Of a stretch of 10,568 nucleotides of DNA, positions 5,066 to 10,568 are shown piece by piece. Position 1 is the stretch's first letter; each line of letters begins with the position of its first letter. The stretch covers positions 1-10,568 of the forward strand of contig DATAAF010000129.1 in NCBI GenBank assembly GCA_036260255.1. The letters run 5' to 3'. The position numbers were made by a program, and so were the translations under genes. Below the pieces are notes generated by a model. That model was not told where the DNA came from and did not search any database. It saw only the letters and a list, made by a program, of their open reading frames with translations. This DNA is from DASZJY01 sp036260255 (GTDB lineage Bacteria > Actinomycetota > Acidimicrobiia > Acidimicrobiales > AC-14).

Positions 5066-5929
5066 TCAGTCCCAGAGGCGCTCGGGGTAGTCACCGGCGG
5101 CGATCCGTGCCGCGAGTTGCCGTTGCACGCCCGGCAGGTCCTCGGCGTAGGTCATGCCGAAGAACTGCTCCGTGGTGCGCAGCACCCGCACCCCCGCCCC
5201 ACGCCGGGCGATGAGCGCGTTGACGGCGCTGCCGATGTAGAACTCGGCTCGCTCGTCCGAGCCGTGCCGCTCGACGAAGGCGGAGAACTCCTCGGCCAGG
5301 ACGTCGAAGAAGGCAGGCCGGAACCCCCAGAGGTTGGTGGAGACGAGCTCGTCCCCCGAGAGCTTCGGCCACTCGGGATGGGCGCTGACGACGCCGTCGC
5401 CGGCGCCGCGCAGGTCGTGCAGCTCCACCACTTCACGGAGGCGGTCCCCCTCGAGGAGACAGAGCCCGCGCGACACACCGCCGAAGGTCGACAGGGTGTC
5501 CCGCAACGTGTAGCCGACCAGCAGGTTGTGGTCGCCACCTTCGATCAGGTCCTCCCCCAGGAGCGTCATGGACTGCGGCCCGTAGTAGTCGTCCGCGTTG
5601 ACCACCGCGAAGGGGCCGTCGACGGCCCGACGGGCGGTCAGGACGGCGTGCCCCGTCCCCCACGGCTTGGCTCGCCCATCCGCCTCCTGCCTGACGTGGC
5701 GCACATCGACGTGCCGTGCGCAGCCGGCGTCGGTGTGCGCGCGTGTGGGAGGCTCACTTCCCGCCGACACGACGAACACGACCCGGTCGAACCCGGCGCG
5801 GAGGGCGTCGAAGACGGCGTAGTCGAACAGCGCGTGGCCCGCCTCGCTGACCTTGGCCAGCTGCTTGAGCCCACCGTACCGAGAGCCCACGCCCGCGGCC
5901 AGGACGACGAGCGCGGGCCCGGGAGGCAT
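5066..5929 (-). CDS. GT-A-fold nucleotidyltransferase (NTP transferase domain), substrate unknown
   Basis: Likely transfers a nucleotidyl group to a sugar phosphate or related substrate in the cytoplasm. The 287-aa product opens with LVVLAAGVGSRYGGLKQL at residues 7-24, the nucleotide-binding loop of sugar-phosphate nucleotidyltransferases. KPWGTGHAVL follows at 88-97, and NADDYYG at 111-117 carries the metal-binding aspartates. TNLWGFRPAFF at 198-208 and FYIGSAVNALI at 230-240 are typical of the C-terminal half of this single-domain group. No left-handed beta-helix domain is present, so it is not a GlmU or GlgC type. I prefer ATG 5929; GTG 5935 would add two residues. No sugar-metabolism gene is next to it, so the substrate cannot be deduced. 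It is divergent from the VOC gene, 39 bases away. Confidence 0.82.
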   Translation of the reverse strand: MPPGPALVVLAAGVGSRYGGLKQLAKVSEAGHALFDYAVFDALRAGFDRVVFVVSAGSEPPTRAHTDAGCARHVDVRHVRQEADGRAKPWGTGHAVLTARRAVDGPFAVVNADDYYGPQSMTLLGEDLIEGGDHNLLVGYTLRDTLSTFGGVSRGLCLLEGDRLREVVELHDLRGAGDGVVSAHPEWPKLSGDELVSTNLWGFRPAFFDVLAEEFSAFVERHGSDERAEFYIGSAVNALIARRGAGVRVLRTTEQFFGMTYAEDLPGVQRQLAARIAAGDYPERLWD

Positions 5930-5939
5930 GCACACTTTC

Positions 5940-5945
5940 TATCTT
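5940..5945 (+). promoter_or_regulatory. candidate -10 of the VOC gene
   Basis: TATCTT lies 23 bases before the first ATG of the VOC gene. Just downstream at 5947-5957 is the perfect interrupted palindrome GCCCG-A-CGGGC, a possible operator near the transcription start. No -35 is evident. Confidence 0.3.
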
Positions 5946-5968
5946 CGCCCGACGGGCCAGCTGCCACG

Positions 5969-6358
5969 ATGAGGACGATGGATGTGCTCGCCAGTCGGAT
6001 CCTCTACCGATCGGGCGACTTCGACTCGCTCCGGCGCTTCTACGAGGAGACCCTGGGCCTCCACGTGTCCCGCGAGTACGGGCCCCCCGGGCAACCCCTC
6101 GGGGTCGTGTTCTTCCTGGGCGGCGGGTTCCTCGAGCTCACACGCGGCTCGACCTCCTCGCCGCCGGTCACCCTCTGGCTCCAGGTGAGAGACGCCCGAG
6201 CCGAGGAGAGCCGGCTCCGGGACGCGGGCGTCGAGGTGACCAAGGCGGTGGAGGAGATGCCCTGGGGGCTGGTCGAGAGCTGGGTCCGAGATCCCGAGGG
6301 AAACGAGCTGCACCTCGTCGAGGTCCCCGAGGACCATCCACTCCGGCGCCGGCTCTGA
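5969..6358 (+). CDS. VOC-superfamily (glyoxalase/bleomycin-resistance-like) protein
   Basis: A 129-aa protein with the two beta-alpha-beta-beta-beta modules of the vicinal-oxygen-chelate fold. The first module is ILYRSGDFDSLRRFYEETLGL (residues 11-31) through FFLGGGFLELTRG, and the second is VTLWLQVRDARAEESRLRDAGVEV through WVRDPEGNELHLVEV. Glutamates at 56 and 113 occupy ligand-like places, but the usual histidines at the start of strand 1 and the second module are replaced (Arg10/Ile11; Trp70/Gln72). So it may not be a glyoxalase I, and could bind a ligand or use a different metal site. Start could be ATG 5969 or ATG 5978 (MDVLASR); neither has an ideal ribosome-binding site. The open frame upstream to 5000 is a shadow. 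It is likely cotranscribed with the membrane protein 15 bases downstream. Confidence 0.85.
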   Translation: MRTMDVLASRILYRSGDFDSLRRFYEETLGLHVSREYGPPGQPLGVVFFLGGGFLELTRGSTSSPPVTLWLQVRDARAEESRLRDAGVEVTKAVEEMPWGLVESWVRDPEGNELHLVEVPEDHPLRRRL

Positions 6359-6373
6359 CCACGTCCGTTCACG

Positions 6374-8326
6374 GTGGCCGGCGACACCCGGGCGCCGCTG
6401 GTCCGGTGCGTCCCGGTGGTGCACCATCGCCCGGTGGACGAGAGCGTGGTCGAGCGGTGGCGCGACCTGGGGCCGGTGCTGTGGCTGGTGGCGGTGGGGG
6501 TGGGGGCGGCGTGGGCGGCGTTGCTGGCCGCCCTCGCCTTCGCCACCCGCAGCCGCTCGGTCGAGCCCGGCGCCGCCACCCTCGACCTCGGAGGGCCCGA
6601 GCCACCGGCGGTCGTCAACCTCCTGACCAGCGACTGGCGCCTCGGGCACGAGGCGGTGCCCGCCACGCTGCTCGACCTGGCCGCCCGGCGGCTCGTGGCC
6701 CTGGAGCAGGTCGGCGGGCGCACGCTGGTCCGCGTGCCGTCCGGCGTCGTGCAGGACGACGAGGCGGTCGGGCTCGAGCCGTACGAGCGCATGGTGCTCG
6801 ACCACGTCCGCCACCACGCGGTCGACGGCGTCGTGCCCGCCGAGGCGCTGACCACCGGCCCCGAGGAGGAGGCCCGCGGCTGGTGGCGGCGGTTCCGGCG
6901 GTCCGTCGAGCGCGACGCGCGCCGACGGGGGCTCTCGAGGAAGCGGTTCTCGCCGGGGACCAGGACGGTCCTCTTGGTGACCGCCGCGATGGTCGCCCTC
7001 GTCGTGGCGGTGGCGGCGACGACCCTGCCCGACGATCCGGAGGACTCCGACGACGACCCGGTCGGAACCGCCCTGGCACTCGGCGCGCTCACGGCGGGTG
7101 CGCTCATGCTGGCCGCGGAGGCGGTCAACGGCGAGCGTGACACCCCCGCCGGCCGGGAGGCGGCCCGCCGCTGGCTGGGCCTGCGGACGATGCTCGCCGA
7201 GGACCCGTTGTTCGCCGAGCACCCGCCCGCCGGCGTCGCCATCTGGGACCGGCTGCTGGCGTACGGGGCGACCATGGGCGTCGCCCACGGGGCGGTGCGG
7301 GCGCTGCCGCTGGGCGCCGAGCGCGACGACGAGGCGTGGAGCTCGGTCGGGGGTCACTGGAGGGTCGTCCGCATCCGCTACCCCCGGTTCCTGCCGCCGG
7401 GGTACGGCCGCCACCCCGGCCTGGTCGCCGCCCTGGGGTTGTTCCAGGTCGGCCTGGCCGTCCTCGCCATGCCGGCGGCCACCGCCGCGGGCGACGCCCT
7501 CCTCGACGCCGCCGGCGACTTCTCGCCCGACCAGAGCGTGCCCCTCGGCGTCCGCGTCGGCGTGAGCGTCGGGCTGGGCGCGGTCGTCGCCCTTGCTCTG
7601 CTCCTCGCCCTCCGGGGGGCCTCGATGACCGTCTCCGGCATCGGCGACCTGGTGACGGGGCGCCGGCGCGTCGAGGGCCGGGCGCTACGCGTGCGCCGTC
7701 GGGGCACCGACGAGCGACCCCGGTGGTACGTGGCCGTCGACGACGGCACCGCCGGGCGCATCCGGGCATGGATGACGTCACCCGGTGGGGCGGTGCAGGG
7801 CTCCACCGTCGCCGCCGTGGTCACCCGCGGGCTGGCCCACGTCCGTGACTTCGAGGTCGTGAGCCCGGCACCGTCCGGCCCGCCCCTTCGGGCGGACGAG
7901 GACGAAGGAGAAGCGCACGCGGCGCGACTACCCACGGCCGCCGGGGCCCCTCCGCCCCTTCCCGGTACCGGTGCGGTGGCGGCCGCCGCCGGGCGCCCCC
8001 TCGAGCTCGACCGGACGGCGCCCCCGCACCCCATGGCGGCGCCCGGTCGGTCGGCGACCTACACCGCCGCCGACGGGACGACCGTCCAGTTGGCCTGGAT
8101 CGACCCCACCCTCGTCCAGGCGTTCGGAGCCGTGCCCCGCATCCTGCGCCGGGACCTCCCGGGGGTGGGCGACCAGGCGTACCGCGCCGCCGTCGGCGGG
8201 GGCGTCGTGGCCCGTCGGCGAGGTCACGTGCTCGTGGTCACGGGCCACCTGCCGGGCTCGAGCGACGGCGATCGGGACCGGGCCGTGGAGGACGTCGCCC
8301 GGGCCGCCGTCGAGACCGCCGGCTGA
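6374..8326 (+). CDS. large membrane protein, DUF2207-like core with extra C-terminal domain
   Basis: A 650-aa protein of unknown function. Hydrophobic segments lie at about 33-57, 198-217, 231-250, 350-372 and 390-413. Between them is a soluble region with LLTSDWRLGHEAVPATLLDLAARRLVALEQV (82-112), YERMVLDHVR (137-146), and later AARRWLGLRTMLAEDP...WDRLLAYGATMGVA (263-304). This order resembles the C-terminal half of DUF2207 proteins: a 'LLDLA' winged-helix-like part, then a W..LLAYG segment. The usual N-terminal DUF2207 beta domain is missing. After a beta-rich part (430-495) and a Pro/Ala linker (498-555) comes a tail domain, TYTAADGTTVQLAWIDP through LPGVGDQAYRAAVGGGVVARRRGHVLVVTG. It is like lipoprotein sensor domains in which a protein-stability surface ends in 'GVGD.A....VV.R.G'. 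The start is uncertain: GTG 6374 has no ribosome-binding site and GTG 6434 is an alternative. Homology is from memory and moderate. Confidence 0.75.
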   Translation: MAGDTRAPLVRCVPVVHHRPVDESVVERWRDLGPVLWLVAVGVGAAWAALLAALAFATRSRSVEPGAATLDLGGPEPPAVVNLLTSDWRLGHEAVPATLLDLAARRLVALEQVGGRTLVRVPSGVVQDDEAVGLEPYERMVLDHVRHHAVDGVVPAEALTTGPEEEARGWWRRFRRSVERDARRRGLSRKRFSPGTRTVLLVTAAMVALVVAVAATTLPDDPEDSDDDPVGTALALGALTAGALMLAAEAVNGERDTPAGREAARRWLGLRTMLAEDPLFAEHPPAGVAIWDRLLAYGATMGVAHGAVRALPLGAERDDEAWSSVGGHWRVVRIRYPRFLPPGYGRHPGLVAALGLFQVGLAVLAMPAATAAGDALLDAAGDFSPDQSVPLGVRVGVSVGLGAVVALALLLALRGASMTVSGIGDLVTGRRRVEGRALRVRRRGTDERPRWYVAVDDGTAGRIRAWMTSPGGAVQGSTVAAVVTRGLAHVRDFEVVSPAPSGPPLRADEDEGEAHAARLPTAAGAPPPLPGTGAVAAAAGRPLELDRTAPPHPMAAPGRSATYTAADGTTVQLAWIDPTLVQAFGAVPRILRRDLPGVGDQAYRAAVGGGVVARRRGHVLVVTGHLPGSSDGDRDRAVEDVARAAVETAG

Positions 8327-8339
8327 GGGCCCCGGACCC

Positions 8340-8360
8340 CACCGGTAGGATGAGCCGGTG
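8340..8360 (+). promoter_or_regulatory. fur promoter and candidate operator
   Basis: GGTAGGAT at 8344-8351 is a -10 candidate six bases before the GTG start, which fits a leaderless mRNA beginning at 8358. It sits within inverted arms CACCGG (8340-8345) and CCGGTG (8355-8360) separated by nine bases. This placement over the -10 and start codon would suit autorepression, but the arms do not resemble an AT-rich classical Fur box. Confidence 0.4.
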
Positions 8361-8792
8361 CTCACGCCCCTGCACGAGACGGCCACCCGCCGGCTGCGAG
8401 GCGTGCAGCAGCGCTACACCCGCGGCCGCCAGGCCCTCGTCGACATCCTGGCCTCGGCCAAGCGACCGCTCTCCATCCCCGAGATACTGGCCATCGACGC
8501 CTCGGTGCCCCAGAGCTCGGTCTACCGCAACCTCACCACCCTCGAGCTCGCCGGTGTCGTCCGCAAGGTCCAGGGGGCGGACGAGTTCTCCCGCTTCGAG
8601 CTGGCCGAGGACCTCACCGAGCACCACCACCACCTGGTGTGCACCTCGTGCGGGACGGTCGACGACTACACCGTGCCGTCACGGCTCGAGCGCACGATGG
8701 TCCAGGCCATCGACGAGATCGCCACCGAGACCGGCTTCCGCGCCGAGTTCCACCGCCTCGACCTGGTCGGGACCTGCTCGCGCTGCAGCTGA
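8358..8792 (+). CDS. Fur-family metal-dependent transcriptional regulator
   Basis: A 144-aa Fur-superfamily repressor. The N-terminal winged helix carries RYTRGRQALVDILASAKRPLSIPEIL (19-44) and the recognition-helix signature SSVYRNLTTLELAGVV (53-68). The dimerisation domain has the metal-binding HHHHLVCTSCGTVDD (89-103). C95-x2-C98 and C140-x2-C143 form the structural zinc site, and H132 lies in the second beta part. Length is normal. The motifs fit Fur, Zur or a related member, and I cannot tell which metal it senses. GTG 8358 is the start; no Shine-Dalgarno is present and the -10 candidate adjoins it. It follows the membrane protein by 31 bases on the same strand and is convergent with the hemerythrin gene. 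Confidence 0.93.
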   Translation: MLTPLHETATRRLRGVQQRYTRGRQALVDILASAKRPLSIPEILAIDASVPQSSVYRNLTTLELAGVVRKVQGADEFSRFELAEDLTEHHHHLVCTSCGTVDDYTVPSRLERTMVQAIDEIATETGFRAEFHRLDLVGTCSRCS

Positions 8793-8796
8793 AGCG

Positions 8797-8820
8797 GGCC
8801 GCCCCCTGCCCGGGCGGGCC
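8797..8820. terminator. GC-rich hairpin between fur and the hemerythrin gene
   Basis: GGCCGCCC (8797-8804) pairs with GGGC-G-GGCC (8812-8820) as eight pairs with one bulged G and a seven-base loop. It lies in the 50-base gap between two convergent stops, where a bidirectional terminator is expected. No T run is present on either strand. Confidence 0.4.
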
Positions 8821-8842
8821 GGGCTGAACGGGCGGCGTCGGC

Positions 8843-9346
8843 CTACCAGCCGGCGTTGGCCACCTTCCCCGGCGTCCACCCGGTGTTGGCGATCTGCTTG
8901 GGCTTGGCGCCGGGCCGGTCGAGCTGGCCCTGCAGCTCCTGGCGGTAGCCGAACGCCTCGCGCCCGAGGTCCTCGACGCGGGTGCCGAGCGCCTTCTGGA
9001 GGGCGGGCAAGATGACCCGCTCCTCGTAGTCGACGTGGTTGGCGATGGCGGTGGTCAGGTTCTTCATGACGATCGGGAGCTCGGGGTCGCCCGGCTCCAT
9101 GTCGGAGACCTGGTCGATCATCTCCTGGATCTGGGCGTGCTCCTCTTCGGCGGCGTCGGCCTCGTCGGCGTCGACCTCGTCCCTCAGCACCGGGTAGACC
9201 AGGTCCTGCTCGATGGCGCTGTGCGTCTCGATCTCCCCGCACGCGGTGAGCGCGAGGCTCAGATTGCTGGACGCCTCCGCGTAGGCCTCGAGGGCGCGGT
9301 TGATCCGAGCGTGGTCCTGCATGAGGAACCTGATCAGGTGAGCCAT
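8843..9346 (-). CDS. hemerythrin HHE domain protein
   Basis: A 167-aa four-helix protein expected to carry a diiron centre that binds oxygen, nitric oxide or peroxide, or senses iron; cytoplasmic. Ligand positions seen are H12 (QDHARI), H42-x3-E46 (THSAIEQDLVYP), H70 (EEEHAQI), and H104-x3-E108 (NHVDYEERVILP), the HHE pattern. The helical domain ends near residue 120. The tail after it is basic and ends in two similar units, IANTGW and VANAGW, of unknown purpose. I start at ATG 9346. A purine-rich GAGGAGGAAGAA lies about 10-20 bases before it, a little far for a Shine-Dalgarno. The next gene, convergent, is the Fur-family regulator, which makes an iron or redox link plausible. Confidence 0.92.
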   Translation of the reverse strand: MAHLIRFLMQDHARINRALEAYAEASSNLSLALTACGEIETHSAIEQDLVYPVLRDEVDADEADAAEEEHAQIQEMIDQVSDMEPGDPELPIVMKNLTTAIANHVDYEERVILPALQKALGTRVEDLGREAFGYRQELQGQLDRPGAKPKQIANTGWTPGKVANAGW

Positions 9347-9433
9347 GGCAGGCGTTCTTCCTCCTCGTGTCACCTCTCGTCGACGACAGATTGTGCCCGA
9401 AACTGCCGCGTGCATGCATGTGCCGCGAAGAAC

Positions 9434-9450
9434 ACCCCTCCCCCGGGGGT
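9434..9450 (-). terminator. GC-rich hairpin at the 3' end of htrA
   Basis: ACCCC and GGGGT bracket a seven-base loop, and CCCCCGGGGG at 9440-9449 is a perfect 10-base palindrome adjoining the htrA stop. It could end the htrA message ahead of the hemerythrin gene 100 bases further. No U tract is seen, so confidence is low. Confidence 0.3.
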
Positions 9451-10568
9451 CAGCGGGCGGCCAGGGTGACCTCGGCGGTGCGGGTGTCCCGGCCCCGGCG
9501 GTAGCCGACCTGCACCTGGTCTCCGGGCTGGCGGTCGGCGATGGCCTGGCGCAGCTCCTCCGGGTTGTCGACCGCCGTCCCCCCCACGGAGAGGATCACG
9601 TCGCCCGCTTCGATCCCGGCGCGGTCGGCCGGTGAGCCCTCCACCACCTCCTCCACGACGACGCCCCGGCGGCCCGGGGTCGGAGAGGTGCTCACCCCGA
9701 GGAACGCACCGGTGCGCGTCCTCGCGCCCGAGGAGCCCGACGGGTTGGCCCGGATCCGCTCGACCACCGGCTTCACCCGGTCGATCGCCAGAGCGAAGCC
9801 GATGTTCTGGGCGTCGCCCGCCACCGCCGTGTTGATGCCGACCACCTGGCCGTCGGCGGTGACCAGCGGCCCGCCGGAGTTGCCCCGGTTGATGGCGGCG
9901 TCGGTCTGGATGAGGCCCTCGAGCGAGCCGCCGTTGTCCCGGAGGCTGCGGTTGAGGGCGGAGACGATGCCCTCGGTGACGGTGAGGCCGCCCTCGAGGG
10001 CGAGGGCGTTGCCGATGGCGAGGACGCTGTCGCCCACCTCGAGGTCGGCCGAGCGGCCGAGCGACACCGTCGGCAGGTTGGCGGCGTCGCGGATCCGCAG
10101 CAGGGCGACGTCGTTCGAGCGGTCGGCGCCGACGAGGTCGGCGGGACGGGCCCTGCTCTCGCCGTTCAGCGTGACGGTGATCGACGTGGCGCCGTCGACG
10201 ACGTGGGCGTTGGTGAGCACCTCGCCGTCGGGCGTGAGGACGACGCCCGTCCCCGCGCCCTCGGGGAAGAACCGCCCCGCCCGCGAGGCCTGGGTACGGA
10301 CGAGCACCACCCCGGGCTCGACCTTGGCGAGGATGGCCTGGACGTCGCCGGTGCGCGTGATGACGCTGGTGTTGCCCGACGAGGCGGTTGCCGAGGTGCC
10401 CGAGGGGTCCCGGTCGACGCGGCTGGCACCCACGACGCCACCCACTGTCCCGGCGGCCAGGAGGGCGACGACGAGGGCCACGACGGTGACGACTCTCGGC
10501 GCCCGGGTCCGGGCCGGGGGTGCGGAGTGCGGAGGAGCGGGGGGCGCCCCACCCCCACTGGGGGGCGG
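9450..10568 (-). CDS. membrane-anchored HtrA/DegP-type serine protease with PDZ domain (5' end outside window)
   Basis: An S1C serine protease that would cleave or chaperone misfolded proteins outside the membrane. Visible residues number 372. After a Pro/Gly/Ala-rich N-terminal part comes a membrane segment (VVTVVALVVALLAAGTVGGVVGA). A short linker leads to the protease domain with catalytic His (TNAHVV), Asp (NDVALLRI) and Ser (INRGNSGGPL), at residues 122, 153 and 231 of the visible chain. One C-terminal PDZ domain follows (FLGVSTSPTPGRRGVVVEEVVEGSPADRAGIEAGDVIL). The first GTG in the frame is at 10481, but it lies inside the membrane segment. The frame is open to the right edge with no start codon, so the true start is beyond the window. 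The layout, with a proline-rich cytoplasmic N-terminus, matches actinobacterial PepD/HtrA proteins. It precedes the hemerythrin gene on the same strand. Confidence 0.93.
   Translation of the reverse strand, partial: PPPSGGGAPPAPPHSAPPARTRAPRVVTVVALVVALLAAGTVGGVVGASRVDRDPSGTSATASSGNTSVITRTGDVQAILAKVEPGVVLVRTQASRAGRFFPEGAGTGVVLTPDGEVLTNAHVVDGATSITVTLNGESRARPADLVGADRSNDVALLRIRDAANLPTVSLGRSADLEVGDSVLAIGNALALEGGLTVTEGIVSALNRSLRDNGGSLEGLIQTDAAINRGNSGGPLVTADGQVVGINTAVAGDAQNIGFALAIDRVKPVVERIRANPSGSSGARTRTGAFLGVSTSPTPGRRGVVVEEVVEGSPADRAGIEAGDVILSVGGTAVDNPEELRQAIADRQPGDQVQVGYRRGRDTRTAEVTLAAR

Noticed and set aside
5000..5968. Upstream extension of the VOC gene to 5000
   Set aside because: This part is antisense to the nucleotidyltransferase, and the VOC homology begins only after 5978.
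5939..7414. A 491-codon minus-strand open frame
   Set aside because: Antisense to the VOC and membrane-protein genes; low-complexity translation without recognisable domains.
9411..9420. TGCATGCATG palindromic stretch upstream of the hemerythrin gene
   Set aside because: The palindrome is only 8 bases and does not extend; it has no clear relation to a promoter.
10482..10568. GTG 10481 as the true start of the HtrA protease
   Set aside because: The membrane segment begins before this codon and the frame is open to the edge, so the gene is treated as truncated by the window.
1..10568. CRISPR arrays, insertion sequences, tRNA or rRNA genes, toxin-antitoxin or defence operons
   Set aside because: No spaced direct repeats, transposase motifs, cloverleaf genes other than the tmRNA ends, or defence-type domains were seen on either strand.

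Overview
The window is very GC-rich, uses GTG starts often and packs its genes tightly. Its gene order and protein types are those of a high-GC Gram-positive (Actinomycetota), and I would guess the class Acidimicrobiia. The lineage is an inference. The best support is a minus-strand block, mec-cysO-cysM-murI-metallo-beta-lactamase-rph, that follows the Mycobacterium tuberculosis Rv1334-Rv1340 order. The rhomboid gene that sits between cysM and murI in that species is absent here.

Left part (1-3419, minus strand). Mec (JAMM peptidase), CysO (sulfur-carrier protein ending in Gly-Gly) and CysM (PLP cysteine synthase) form the protein-thiocarboxylate route to cysteine. CysM makes a CysO-cysteine adduct and Mec cuts the cysteine off. 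After a 99-base gap come glutamate racemase (cell-wall D-glutamate), a metallo-beta-lactamase-fold hydrolase of the Rv1339 type, and the N-terminus of RNase PH. The last three overlap by a few bases.

Centre (3420-5065). A 26-base spacer with a perfect palindrome separates mec from the divergent smpB. Then comes ssrA (tmRNA), so both parts of the trans-translation ribosome-rescue system lie together. The tmRNA is read to its encoded CCA, and its tag reads ADENALALAA. A 67-aa excisionase/BldC-like helix-turn-helix gene runs convergently just beyond ssrA. It is followed by about 430 bases with no recognisable gene, possibly decayed or acquired DNA.

Right part (5066-10568). A GT-A-fold nucleotidyltransferase (minus) is divergent from a VOC/glyoxalase-like protein (plus). 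Next comes a 650-aa membrane protein resembling the C-terminal half of DUF2207 proteins, with a lipoprotein-like tail domain, and then a Fur-family metal regulator. Fur is convergent with a hemerythrin-domain protein. A trypsin-like HtrA/DegP protease with one PDZ domain runs off the right edge.

A recurring signal is GGTANNNT placed 6-10 bases before the start codons of murI, mec, cysO, smpB and fur, and before ssrA. This suggests -10 elements driving leaderless or nearly leaderless transcripts. Most of the window is housekeeping. I do not see a clearly new multi-gene system. The most unusual items are the symmetric mec/smpB promoter, the cysO promoter candidate overlapping the mec stop codon, the probable CTG start of rph, and the ssrA-adjacent HTH gene with its gene-poor flank.
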